DNA of 64,000 bases from Gnetum montanum (taxonomy: Eukaryota; Streptophyta; Gnetopsida; Gnetales; Gnetaceae). The translations under genes were made by a program, and so were the position numbers. Below are positions 1 through 11,923 of the stretch, in pieces (position 1 is the first letter of the stretch; the number at the start of each line of letters is the position of its first letter). The notes beneath the pieces were generated by a model, which was given only the letters and a program-made list of their open reading frames with translations, did not search any database and was not told the DNA's origin. The stretch lies in contig MNCI01010107.1 in the NCBI GenBank assembly GCA_015680685.1, forward strand, positions 120,735 through 184,734. The letters are read 5' to 3'.

Positions 1-705
1 CCTTGTTTCTCATCCTAGGCTTAGACCGTAGTGAAACTCTAGTAGTTTGATCCCTCTAGAGATAGAATATTTTCCATGTGCCAGCAGTAGGAACTCCAAA
101 GTGAACAGATCTTTATTCGAGCAAATATTGTACCTGAATACATGTTTGTGTATAGAAATAAAGACGAACTTCTTGGATAAACCATGCAGTGCATGGAATA
201 GGCTAAATAGGATTTTATTTATTATTATTTATTTTTTATCATTTAAATGGTTTATTAGTTATTAAATCTCTCTCAACCCTTCTCTCCTAGTTAAGTGCCT
301 TAGTACGACCACTTCGAGCATGTGTGTTACGCTTGGTGATCCCAACAGCGATTAGTGTTTGGTAACCAAGGTTGCATTGGTTTAGGGTGTGAATGGTAAG
401 TGGGAACAGATGCTGACGCTAGGTTAATTCATACTTAGTTAGTTAATTAAGGTTAGTAATTAGTCTCTTCACCCTTCACCTTATCATCATAGGAGATAAA
501 ATCGAAAAGACATAAAAATCATATACCTCAGACTTACTTAACCATACAACCATGACAACTACAAGTAAGTCTGGGAAGACAATGAATAATTAACCTTAAG
601 TGTTCCATGAGGCGTGTAGGCACTTAGTCTGTGGAGTTCGACCGGATCACGCGTGCTACTCTCGTATTTGTATGGTTGAGTGTAGGGGTACCTCGCCACT
701 CATCA
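1..705 (+). mobile_element. GAT-family LTR, 3' part, cut by window edge
   Basis: This is the downstream half of an LTR of the family that recurs through the window. Shared landmarks in order are the 'gatccctctagagatagaat' block (48-69), an aataaag polyadenylation-type signal (about 157-163), and the closing 'ccactcatca' ending at 705. The same landmarks occur in element A at about 11020-11784 and 20220-20869. The U3 part with its TATA box lies outside the window. No tRNA-Asp-like primer site follows the end, so this is a 3' LTR or a solo LTR rather than a 5' LTR. The target duplication cannot be tested because the other end is missing. Confidence 0.8.
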
Positions 706-1760
706 ATGAGTCATGGTTTCTTCATCGCAACCTAGCCATGAGCTGTGATCTAAGTTCTTTCCTTTAAGATAAACCACAACCTATGGCCATTCCATAGAAT
801 TCAACCATGACTCATGATATACAAAATCATGAATGAGTAATCACTTATGGTTCCATTCATGATCATGTTTTTGGCTAAATTTTGAGGTGTGGTTAGTAGT
901 TTCAGATTGTAAAATTGTTGAGTTGATCCCAACTTCCAATAATATTTTTAGAAATTCTATAAAACCAAAAAGCTACATTTTTCTTAGAGTGCTATAAAAT
1001 TATCTAATGTATTTAGCATCCATATGTAGGTCATTTTCTTAGGGGCCATCATTTGGAGTGATGGTATGATGCTTATTTCTTAATTTGAAGACCTAGGTTT
1101 GAGCTTGGATGTAGCCATGTGAAGAGATTAGGCTTTCACTCATCTACCAACTCTCCTAGAACCCCACCTAATAGGATGAACACTGTGGGTCCAAGTGATG
1201 ATTCTTTTGATGGGGGTAATTAACTTAATAAAATGATCCAAATAAGCAAAGATGGAATGTGGGATCCTCCACCTTTCACCTTTCAAAAGTAAACATTGTA
1301 AATAAGTAAACATTACATGTATTAGAGGGTTCCTTTTCCAATGTAAAAGTATCAAGCAAATGGTTAACAATAATTTTATTATACTCTAGATAAAGGAGTA
1401 TAGAATTTCAGTCTTCCTCATATACAATAATTCCATAGTTAACTTTTGAAGTTTTCATGATTTTCATTTTCATTTAATTTTATCTTAACTTCACTTAATT
1501 CTTTCATAAAATGTTCTAATGCTTGAGTTTAAATTATTTATGTGGTTTAAATTAGAAAGATTTCTTGATCCTCCCCTTAATTATCTCTATCAAGACTTAT
1601 TTAAATCATGTTTCCCTTAAAATTAGTAAGGGTTACATGTTCTTTAGGATTTTTAATAAATCTTTCTAATTTATTTCTCCACCTACATTTTCTATCATTT
1701 ATAAATTTTTTTGTTTTCACAATTATCCTATACATATTAAACTAAATTGTTCCTTGACAA
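706..1760. other. AT-rich spacer, no gene seen
   Basis: No open reading frame here resembles a protein family I recognise. The only structured part is a tRNA-like stretch at about 1040-1135, listed separately. Confidence 0.5.
1040..1135 (+). repeat. Possible tRNA-related SINE fragment
   Basis: The sequence runs 'gagtgatggtatgatgctta' then, about 20 bases on, 'gacctaggtttgagcttgg'. The latter resembles a pol III B box (GGTTCGANTCC); the former is only a weak A-box match. It reads like a decayed tRNA-derived SINE head, but there is one copy in the window and its ends are not defined. Confidence 0.3.
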
Positions 1761-2946
1761 TGTTATAGTTTGGTTTTACGTATCTTGGACAATTCTAATT
1801 ATCAGGATATTAAGAGTATGAATTAATAATATAGAATTATTAGATCAAAACTCTCTTCTTAACAACAATTGAATCTTGTAATACTATGTAGTTGTAAGTA
1901 TTATAAGTCTTACTAATTAAGATGTTTATGAATCCTCTTATGATGATCATACTTATGTTGTATTAATTATGTAACTTAGTACTAGTCATAATCTACCATA
2001 AATAGTCTACAATAACTACTATTTCTACATCTAGTAATTTCTAACATCATCTTTAGGCTTGTTGTATCTCCAGATTCTATCTTGCTAAGAATATAAAAAC
2101 TTCCTATATTTTGGTGATGTTGCTCATTTTGGCAATACATCTTCTTTTGGTTTCTATCCACTTATCCATCATAAGGTTATAATATATTTATGACTGTTGT
2201 TCATAACTTAATGTATTATGAACTTCTATACTTGGACTAGATTCATTATTCTTGTTTCTTTATACATAGTTAAGACACTCTTTCTTAGCTTACTAGGCTT
2301 TACAACATATTTCTTCATAAGCCTTCCTTTCATTTGGCTTTAGAAAATACTTTTTTGTAAACCTTCTCTTCTTCTCTATCATAATCTTTTAGATAACCTT
2401 CTCTTCTTATTTAAGAAACTAGACCAGGCTACATATGATACAAGTTAGATCTTCTTTTTTTACATAAGAAACTAGATCCTAGTACCACAAAGATCTATTT
2501 CTTATCTTTTGTAACAACTACTCACCAATCTCCTCAAGGTCTCATTTGGAAGAGATGAAAGGATTTTTGCATTATGAACTATCATTGTTGTTGTTTTTCA
2601 AGATTCTTTACTTACAAATGCTTCATTCGATTCATTGTGAATTGGTTCATGATGTTTTACCTTTCATGAGTCAGCTTACAAGTTTTAATATATGTTATGA
2701 GCTTTGTAATTCTTTTTCCACTTCTTCTTCCTTATGGTTCTTCTCACATTCTCCACTTACCTATTTTTTCTTCATTTTCTTCTTATTGTTCCTTGTTTCT
2801 CTTTTTACAAAGTGAGAATTTACACTCTCTATTCCTTCATAAGGAGTTATAACTCTTTGCTAAATCACATGATCATTTGTAACTACTAATGGATTAAGTT
2901 AAGAAACTAATGATTATACATTATCATAGAAGTATATTTTAATACT
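1761..2946 (+). repeat. 1.2-kb direct repeat, copy 1
   Basis: It is homologous along its length to 4411-5583 in the same orientation. Both begin with tgttay, then a block with 'cttggacaa' and 'ctctaatta/ttctaatta', and both end with 'ggattaagttaagaaa' and a final aatac. Both contain a short hydrophobic reading frame in the same place (2546-2815 here). Its peptide shares the core F-M-S-x-L-T-x-F-N-x-C-Y-E-L-C with the other copy, but this looks like inherited similarity of a repeat rather than proof of coding. Identity of the repeat is unknown. Confidence 0.65.
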
Positions 2947-4410
2947 TCCCTTCAAGGATTAGTTTCTTGACTTAATCTTTCATGGTTATAAATTCATGAG
3001 TTATCAAGAATAATTTCTTAACTTGATAGATCTTTTATATTTTGGTAACTTTTGTTTCTTCCCTTCACTTGAGAATTTGAAAACATGAAACTTAATTTTT
3101 CTTTCATATGAACTTCATCAATTGTTCTTTATTTTCATCATCTTTAATTTTAATTATATTTTCATCTTCTCCCATTTACTCTTGATAGTGTCACTTTCTT
3201 TCATTGGGTATTTAATTCTTAACACTTGATTTTGAATTTCTTCTAACCATAATCAACATTACAAAGTTAAAAATTTACTATCGTGATGACTTTCTTGTTC
3301 TTACTAATTGCCTTGAAATTTTAGCTAATAGTATGTGCCAAATCAATCCTAAGTCATGTATAAAATTGAACTTCCTTTATAGGGGTTTGCAAGTATTATT
3401 GATTCATCCCTTGTAGAGGCTCATGGAACCCTAGTAAGAGTCCTCATTCCTTCTATAGGGGCATGAAGTTCCCATTTGCATATGATCACATCATTTCCCA
3501 TTTCACTTCTTATGATATAAGGCCTTGTTTATATGATCTTCTTTCTTTCTTTTCTTGAAAAATGTGAAATAATTCTTTATCCATCTTGTGTGTTTGGTTT
3601 GTATTCTATTTTGTTTCAATATGTGAACCAGTACTCATGACTTGAGTTTCAAGATTGCCTGTTGAAACTTTATGATATGTTTTTCTTCAAAACCTACTCT
3701 CATCTTACTAGTCAAGATTCAGTTAATTTTATCATGCTTCTTGTCAAATTCCATTTAACATGTGGCACCAAATTACTAATTTTAGAAAGAAACTACTAGT
3801 TAATAGATCCTTTATTCTTGTTTCTTCAATAATATTGATAAATTTTCCTTCCTACAACATGGATGGTTATGACTCCTTTCTTGATGTGCAGCTCATCAAG
3901 TAGGAAAATAATGTAGATTGATGCCTGTAATTGCAAGTTCTAGTCTTTTATTCTTACATATTTTAATTGGAATTTTGCTTATTGTTGGTTTCCTTTATTG
4001 ACTAATTGTATTCTCCTTTAGTTTTAATTGTGCTTAACTTTCTTTTGATATAACTATGATTTCAACAACTATTTTAATTTATAATTATTATGAAACATCA
4101 TTTCCCTTGATACTTTTTTTTTAGACTTAATTTATACATGATACTTCAAATTTATTTTCTCCATTTAGATCTTCTTAGTCTTTGAGGTCTTCACATAGGT
4201 CCACCACTATTATCAAAAGTCATGTTCAATATATCTTCATTCAGTTTCCTCCCATTTTCTATTCCTTTGTAACCTTCTTATGAACTTAGCTTTCTTAAAT
4301 AAATTTTTATAATGCCCAAGTATGATGTTCTTAATCCTCTTATTCATTCATTATGAAATCCCTTGAATTTAATACTAAGTGGTAATATCTACCTTCTTGA
4401 TCCGATTCCA
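2947..4410. other. Spacer between the two 1.2-kb repeats
   Basis: About 1.46 kb of AT-rich sequence with no recognisable coding region. If the flanking repeats were LTRs this would be the internal part of a small non-autonomous element, but I see no convincing primer site after copy 1. Confidence 0.35.
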
Positions 4411-5583
4411 TGTTACAATCTTGTTTTATGTCTCTTGGACAACTCTAATTACCAGGATGTAATGAGTAAGAACTAATAATGTAGAATTGTAAGATCATAA
4501 CTTTTTTCGTAATGATAACTACTTGTAATACTTTGCAGTTGTGAGTATCGTAAGTCTTCCTAATTGAGCTACTTATGAATTATCTGATGATGAATAGAGT
4601 TATGTTTTATTAATTCTATAACTTAGTACTGGTTATAAGCTATCGTAAATAGTCTACAATAAGTACTATTTCTAGATTTGGTAATTTGTAACATTATCTT
4701 TCAATTTGTCATATCTTCAAGTTCTACCTTACTAAGAATTTAAGAACTTCCTTTGTTTTAGTAATATTGCATCTTCTTTTGGTTTGTATTTTCTTCTTTA
4801 TTGTAAGGTTATAATATAATTATGACTATTATTTGTCACTTAATGTATTATGAACATCTATACTTGGACTAGATTCACTATCCTTTCCTCTTTATACTTG
4901 ACTAAGCCACTCTATCTTAGCTTACTAGGTTTTATGATCCACTTCTTTGTAACCCTTCCTTTCACTATGCTTTACAAAATACTTCTTCATAAGTTTTTCT
5001 CTTTTTCTCCATCATAATCTTTCAGAAAGTCTTCTTTTTTTATTTAAGAAACTAGCCCTAACTATGTATGGCACAAGTTGGATCTTCTCTCCTTGTGTAA
5101 GAAACTGAATCCTAGTGTTGTAAGGATCTATTTCTTATCTTATGCAACACTTGCTCATCAAGCTTATGAATAAAGTTGATAGCTACTTCATCTTCTCAGG
5201 GTTCCATTTGGAAGATTTAAGAGGATTCTTGAATGATGAATTATGATTGTTGTTGTTTCATAAGATTATTTACTTACAACTACTTCTTTCCATTTATCAT
5301 GAATTGGTTCACACCATTTTTCCTTTCATGAGTTGGCTTACGAGGTTTAACACATGTTATGAACTTTGTGATACTTCTTTTAGTTCTTCTTTGCCATGGT
5401 TCTTCCCACATTCTCCACTTAACAGTTGTTACTTTTCTTTCTTCTTATTGTTCCTTATTATTATTTTTTAATGATGTGAAGAGTTGCACTCTTTGCCAAA
5501 TAATCATGACCATTCGTAACTACTAATGGATTAAGTTAAGAAATTAATTCTTATGCCTTATCTTGGAAGTGTATTCTAATACG
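4411..5583 (+). repeat. 1.2-kb direct repeat, copy 2
   Basis: This is the partner of 1761-2946, clearly diverged by substitutions and small indels. The parallel hydrophobic reading frame is at 5247-5471. After the shared aatac end the sequence changes at once (gaaatagtgcc here, ttcccttcaag after copy 1), which gives a sharp right boundary. No matching target duplication was found around the pair. Confidence 0.65.
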
Positions 5584-7457
5584 AAATAGTGCCAAAAATG
5601 ATGGGTTATAGTATTTTAAATAATAGATTATTAAGTATAGTAAAAAATACTTTATTTACTTCAAGTCAACCATTTAATATATGCTAAATATGTTGAAAGA
5701 TATGATAAATCAACTCTTTTTTATCAACTTGGTCCTTATTGAATACATTAATATTTTAAATAGGCTTTTGGTTTAATGAATTATTCTTAAGATCAATTAC
5801 CTTTATTATTAAACCAAGAAATGATAAAATAAAAATAAGATAATTAATTTGTTATTTACTTCTAAAATAACAAAGAGATTTTGTATTTATTGGGTAATGT
5901 AAGTAAAACACTATCTATTTCTAAAATAGCAAACTTAAATAAATTAGAGTAACTTATATATTCTTAGAATAAGTTGTTCATAGTTGAATATTACCCTTTG
6001 TAAGAAAAATATTCAAACTGTAAATATAGTAATGGTTTGAATCAATTTTCAAGTAGAATGAATTAGTGAAATAATTCCAATGGATAATATTTATAAATGT
6101 TAAAGAAAATATCTATACAAATAAAAAGTAACTATTTTCAATGAAACTTTCCATACTTAAAAATATTACAATTATGAGCTCAAGAACTTGTTATAAAAAT
6201 GAACAATAAACTAATCATTAATGAGGTAACTTCTTTTGCTTCTAAATTCTCAGAATTTGTGACATAAAAGTCCATATTTTTAGCCCTACATAAAACATCA
6301 AAATAATGAAAACCTATAAAAGAGCTATAATAATTATAATATCAGTGTATGAACTTGACATCCAGTTCCGCTTTTTTTTTATTTTCATGTAAAATATAAG
6401 ATAAAATTTAAATTTTATATTTTTTAAATAACTAAAATTATGGTAGTGGTATCTAAAGTATAAGTATTATGTTATATGATATTTGATATTTACCTATTAC
6501 TAATTCTTTAAATGTGAAAAGCCATTAAGTATAACCATAAAAGAAGGCAAACTGTTCTTGAATTACTAGTCCTAGTTTTGCAACTATATATTACCTACAA
6601 AGATTAATTACACATGAATGTATGTTCAAAAAAAGTGTTAAATGATTTTTCTACAAATTAGCAATGTAGAAATATGAGAAATAGCTAATGGAATAAATTA
6701 CTAATGAAGACTGAAACCCATCAAATTCACACCCTAAATAATATGAAAGAAAATAAAATTTTTCACTTCATACTTATCAAGAATGTCAAGATTGTAATGT
6801 GTGCCTCTATTTTTTAAGTGATTATGCAATTATTAATCTTTAATTATATTTAAAAGCATCATAAGTTGGATAGTAAAATCATGTTTACTGGTACTTAATA
6901 GGCTAATAACCTACCTTTCACTTCATGGTGGTCTTTTTGTGTTAATAGGTGGTACCTATATACAACATTTTTTAGTCTACCATTTCTATATTTAAATGCA
7001 TAGTAAGCATAATTTATTTATGGGTTGATAATTTTAGTGAAATATCATTAATAAAAATGAGAAATATTAAAATTGAAAACCATTTGCTACTTAAAGTTTT
7101 ACATAAATTTGTTAGAAATCATGCATGATTCAAACTTGTAATTTGTTAGCACATTGACAAAGGTTGTACTCTTAAGGATCTTATCTTGGTGATCCCATGT
7201 TAAAGGTTTAATTCCACTTACTAGCTTTAAGTTATAAATTAAAAATAAATAGGTAAAAAGAAATTCTAAAACTAATTCGATAGATTCAAGGGGCTTTAGT
7301 GGACACAAGTAAAAATTTCAATTTTAGTTTCATTAAGCTATATGTTTTTTGGGTACCAACTTATTTATATAATTCTTCAAAAATTGAATTGTATTTACAT
7401 ACTTAAATTGGTGTTCATGGGATAACTTGTATAAATTAAATTTGGATGTGTCACTCG
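5584..7457. other. Very AT-rich spacer, nothing recognised
   Basis: No plausible gene, RNA gene or repeat boundary is visible on either strand. Confidence 0.45.
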
Positions 7458-7570
7458 AGATATATAGTCTAATTAGAACTTTATAATTGAGTATTACTCA
7501 CTAGAATTGAACCTATGACTTAAAGCTTTCAAATTAAAAGTATTACCAATAGGCTAAGACCTCATTGTTA
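7458..7570 (-). repeat. tRNA-derived SINE, copy 1
   Basis: Read on the minus strand it holds an A-box-like tagcctattgg (plus 7547-7557) and, about 35 bases on, a B-box-like aggttcaattcta (plus 7502-7514), the spacing of an internal RNA polymerase III promoter. The body ends with 'attagactatatatct'. A second copy lies at 49755-49869 with the same boxes and the same tail, so this is a dispersed element and not a lone decayed tRNA gene. No intact cloverleaf is visible. Confidence 0.6.
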
Positions 7571-7619
7571 TATTGAAATAAGTTAATATATACATATTAT
7601 GTTTTAAAAATACCATAGT

Positions 7620-8270
7620 ACACATGAAGGTGGCAATGGTATAAGCTTTATTGTATTATACATGTTCAAGATAATTTAAAACATTATTTGAGATATGAGT
7701 TGAATACCTCTTGTTTATCTCACACATAGTTTACGATACTTACACATGAATGTCCAAGAATGTCATGTCCCCATTTCCAAATGGTACTATTTTGTAACCA
7801 AGATGGAGTAGTTCTATTCCAAGAATAATGTCATTCTATTACAAAGAGTTGTAATTATTATAATAAAACTCTTAATGAAATGACACATTATAATTATGGG
7901 CATCTCTCTTAAGGTAACATTTGAAGGTTTAAGCTAAGCCTTTTATACCTTGTATATTATAAGCATATTAGCATGAAATTGTAAAGTCAGTAAAGGTAAG
8001 TAATAGTTGTTGGATGAAATAAAACAATAAGAGGCCTTACCATTCCTTTTGTTAGGGTCTAGACATAACCATGGTGGTAATGTTGGATTGTCTTTAAGAG
8101 ATAGATATTAAAGGTAGATAGTCCCAACACTTATTTAATTCTCAATTTTTTTGTTAAAGAATTTACTTTTTATGTTCTTTTGCATTTCCCTTGCTTTCTT
8201 TAGTACACATAATATTGAACATAACATCTATTTAACATTTACATGACATACAAGAATAATATGTCACAAT
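7620..8270 (+). repeat. Dispersed repeat X, copy 1
   Basis: It shares ordered blocks with 25740-26390 and 45480-45640: 'gtacta.tttgtaa' and 'attattataataa' with 'ggacatgtctctt'-like text, then 'aaaggtaagtaat', 'atgttggattg', and a right end with 'gaacataaca' and 'tgtcacaa'. The three copies diverge and have different internal deletions. No protein similarity was recognised. Confidence 0.55.
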
Positions 8271-9649
8271 TTGTATTAGAACAAACTATGATGTTGGATA
8301 AATCAAAATCAAATGCTAACCATGATCCAAGGATGAAATATGAGCCAAGATCTAAGATAAATCACAAACCATTATTAGAGGTGCACAATTCCCAACATAA
8401 ATCATGCCCATGGAATGAGTTATTATCCAATGTAAATCATAACCTATGAAGATGCCTTCTCAATACACTAACTTCCATAGATATCAGTGATCTAATTCTA
8501 ACAAAATTGGAAGAACAAAGGACTAACAAGGTTCAAAAATTGTATAAGATTATAGTAAAACATGGGTTAATATCCATTGAGGAAACTCTTTCCCTTCTTA
8601 ATATTACTAAATTTTTCCGTATCCATGTAATGACCAGGTCCCAATTTAGGAAAATAAAAAAATTAATCTTCAATACTTTCTTCATAAGGCTATCAATCCT
8701 AATCTTAAGTCTTTTAGAACCTTGTCTTATTATTAGAATTTTCCTTTATTAAAATATCTAAACCCTAAATAATAACAAATTAAATATGATATTCTATGTC
8801 TATCTAGGTTCTAATCACTAATAAAGTTATAGGAATCATTTATAAGACTCTATTTGATTAACATAAGAGAGTTAAGTTAAGCATAGATTCCCTTTACTAA
8901 ACTAGTAAGGGTCATTAGCAATGAGTTTCTAAGGAAACTAATGATTATTAGATAATAATTATATTTTCCATTCTCTTAAAATCTTCACTTAGATCTAATA
9001 GACCAAGCTTATGCATGTAATGGTTAAAATATAGTTTTTTTTATCAAAGTTTGCTATCACTTCGCAACTAAGATAAAGTCACCTAGAATCTTAATTTTTC
9101 CCATAGACCATCTTAATAAGGCTAATTTGGAAATTAAGCAATTTTAATTTTCTTAAAAATCACAAAAATTTATATTATTATTTAATATTTAAACCATATC
9201 CAATGTGTACTACTTTTCAAGATGATTCCAATAGTTATAGTTTTTTTCTAAATTGAACTTACAATTAGGAAGATATCATAATTTTAATTTTCTTGAAAAA
9301 ACATGCTAGTAAAATTTAAATTTAAAAAATCACCATCTTATTTTTATGGAGAATTGATAGATTGAACCTAACATGTGTTGGCCTCCATCTAAAATTTTTA
9401 AAATCCTTTTCACTAACTACCAAAGCCAAACATGTAGCTATATTAAAAATAGGCCACATAGAATATATACATTTTTATGAAAAAAGATTAAAAACTAAAA
9501 AATAAAAATTTTACCACTCACCCTATTAAGCTACACAAGACTCTAAGTAGTATGCCCTATGAGGAAAGCTACCATGGGTAGCCATCTCACTCTAAAAGTC
9601 AAATTAACAAATATTAAAGTTATTTTTAAAAGTAATTTAAAAATAAAAA
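8271..9649. other. AT-rich spacer, no supported gene
   Basis: Two short open frames (8243-8449 and 8507-8752) have no family resemblance I can name and no partner copies here. The rest is AT-rich with nothing recognisable. Confidence 0.4.
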
Positions 9650-10196
9650 ATTAGAAAAAGAACAAGGTTAGGAAAACTATCTTGTTAATGGATCAAAGGT
9701 TATTTTCCTTCATAAGAGAGGCCAAAGAAGTGTGGAGATCCTTACAAATTCCATGTTATCTCAACTAAGACCAAAGAACTACATGACCTTAATTCCTTTA
9801 TATTATATGTCATAAGGATATGTAGACTTCTGGAGGAGCTTTGGCTTCAATTATTTAGCTACCATCCTTCTCTACAGAGAAGGGCTTAGGGATAGATGCA
9901 TTAGAGTAGAAACACATCTTAGCTCTTCTAGGGGAAGAATGTCTTTTTTGTGGTTGCTTGTGCTTACTATGGTCATATGTATGTGTCATGTTGGTCCTAT
10001 TACTTTTATGATTTTATCAAGCATACTTGCTACACTCCTAACTTATGTACTAATGTCTTATGTACACTTATGTTGTGTGTCCAAGTGCTATGAACATTAA
10101 GATATAGTTCATTTTGGGTTTGCTTTGGAACACATGGCTACTTTTAGACTCAAGCATAATGTTAAATAATGCTTCTCCAAAGAAGTTTTGTTAAAA
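9650..10196 (+). mobile_element. Element D terminal repeat, left copy
   Basis: A roughly 0.5-kb block is repeated in the same orientation at 22515-23055. Shared text includes 'ccaaagaactacatgacc', 'aaggatatgtag', 'agagtag.aacacat', 'gtggttgctt' and 'acttg.tacactcctaa'. It is followed at 10198-10211 by tggtattatagtgc, which resembles the initiator-tRNA primer site (TGGTATCAGAGC), as expected just after a 5' LTR. The exact left edge is unclear, because homology with the right copy extends upstream of the possible TGT start at 9731. Part of the block may therefore be 3' internal sequence rather than LTR. Confidence 0.55.
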
Positions 10197-10299
10197 TTGG
10201 TATTATAGTGCTAGTTTGTAGTTTGGGGTTGGTGGTGTTTTGTGATTATGATTTCTTGTCTATGAATCATGTGCTATTATGACATTAAAAAAATAAGAG

Positions 10300-10859
10300 T
10301 AAAGGTATCTAAAATCTCAAAAATACTTCTCCTAGTCCCAATCCTCATAATTGATCATTTGGAGATGGTAATCTAGATAATCATGTACACAAGGAGGTGT
10401 ACAACAATGTGAATATATACAAGGATGAGGATGTGGAAATGACTAGTAAGAGAAATATTGATGAATCCCCTAAAAAGATGCAAGAACTATGGGGCCACTT
10501 GTTGTAAGTATATAGAAAAGTCTCATATGATTCAAGAGCTAGTTAAGCTTATGGAAGTTCCTTCCCTACCAGAGTTGGGCTCTAGCATCAAATACAAACA
10601 TACGTTAACTCAAACATTTGGATTGAGAAACTAGGTAAAATTACTTAAAGATGTTATTAATGATCTCCAACTTGCCAGCCAAGAGCTTCAAGATGAAAAA
10701 TAGGAGCTGTGATCATTGTTAGAAATCCAACAAGCCTTGTTTGAGAGCCAAAAAAATGACATTAAGGCCTTAAAAATAATTGATAGATAAGATTAGCATC
10801 ATGAAAGGTTAGCTAGCCATGCAAGCAAGGGCATTTGGCATTAAGATGGAGTCGATCAG
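10300..10859 (+). pseudogene. Element D internal remnant, 5' of gag
   Basis: Broken reading frames give a charged, helix-prone stretch (for example a segment reading D-V-I-N-D-L-Q-L-A-S-Q-E-L-Q-D-E-K at about 10645-10700), like the coiled coil often found before the gag core in plant Ty3/gypsy elements. It stops where element A begins and is taken up again after 20869. The assignment rests on position and on the gag fragment on the other side. Confidence 0.4.
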
Positions 10860-11784
10860 TGATGAACCACGATATTGAGACTGTGATATCGAAGCCTTCC
10901 AAGTGATATCCAGCGTCTGATATCAGGACCTACCTCGTTGCCTATAAATAAGAGGTGGGCACACTTGGTTTTGGCAATTAGTCTTAGTACCTTACCCAAA
11001 CTCTTTCCTTTCTCCCTTTATAGAGATAGAATTATTTCTGAGTGCCTGCAGTAGGAGTCATAAAGTGAACGGATCTTTATTTAAGCATTGTGTACCTGAC
11101 CACACATTGTGTACAACAATAAAAACAAACTTTGTGCTAAACCTTGCAACATTTAGAATAGCTTAATTAATGTTATTTTTAGTAATTAATTATTTCCTTA
11201 GTTAATTAATGTTCTCTCTCTCTCACCCTGTTAATCTCTCCTAAGTAAGCACACTTAGTATGACCACTTCGAGCATGCATGAAACACTTGATAACCCAGT
11301 GACGATTAGTGTTTGATAATCCCAGTAGTGTGACACTGGTTCAAGATGTGTATAGTAAGTGAGAATGAATGCTAGTGTTAGGACTAGTTAGAGCATAGTC
11401 AANGATAACCCAGTGACGATTAGTGTTTGATAATCCCAGTAGTGTGACACTGGTTCAAGATGTGTATAGTAAGTGGGAATGAATGCTAGTGTTAGGACTA
11501 GTTAGAGCATAGTCAATTAGTTAGGTTAAGTTAGTTACTTAATTAGTTTACTTCTCCCTTTGTAGCACCAGGACATAAAAATATAAAAGCCATAAAAATC
11601 ATATATCTCAAGTTTACTTAACCATACAATTGTGCCATACAAGTAAGCTTGAGAAGCCAATGATTGACTAACTCATCCTTGTTCCACAAAAGTGCATAAC
11701 CACTTCGTCCATGGAATTCGACTAGATCATGCGTATATGCTCGTATTCATATGGTTGAGCATAAGGATACCTTGCCACTCATCA
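10860..11784 (+). repeat. Element A 5' LTR
   Basis: It starts tgatgaacc and ends ccactcatca (TG...CA). The U3 contains four GATATC-like palindromes (about 10870-10925) followed by a TATA box, cctataaataagagg (about 10940-10954). An aataaaa signal lies in R. The real length is shorter than it appears, because 113 bases are duplicated around a single N at 11403. Confidence 0.9.
11290..11516 (+). other. Assembly join: 113-bp duplication around one N
   Basis: Bases 11290-11402 and 11404-11516 are the same 113-bp LTR segment with one difference (gtgagaatg against gtgggaatg), separated by a single N at 11403. The matching place in the 3' LTR has one copy. This is what unmerged overlapping contig ends look like, so the duplication is probably not biological. 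Confidence 0.85.
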
Positions 11785-11785
11785 T

Positions 11786-11803
11786 TGGCACCGTTGTTAG
11801 GGA
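11786..11803 (+). other. Primer-binding site, tRNA-Asp type
   Basis: The sequence tggcaccgttgttaggga lies one base after the 5' LTR. It matches the complement of the plant tRNA-Asp 3' end (TGGCGCCGTTGCCGGGGA, from general knowledge) at 15 of 18 positions. All three differences are C-to-T or G-to-A, as expected from decay of methylated cytosines. Confidence 0.8.
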
Positions 11804-11923
11804 CCTTATTATTTGTGTGCTAATTAGAACTTAAGAAATATTTCTCATCATTGGAAAAAACCCTTAGGGTTGGTTATCTTACAATTATTAAAAATAAGAA
11901 TATTGCACACTGAATAGACAATC

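Noticed and set aside
7500-7560. Functional tRNA gene
   Set aside because: Only A and B boxes are recognisable; no cloverleaf or anticodon arm can be drawn, and a second copy shares the non-tRNA tail.
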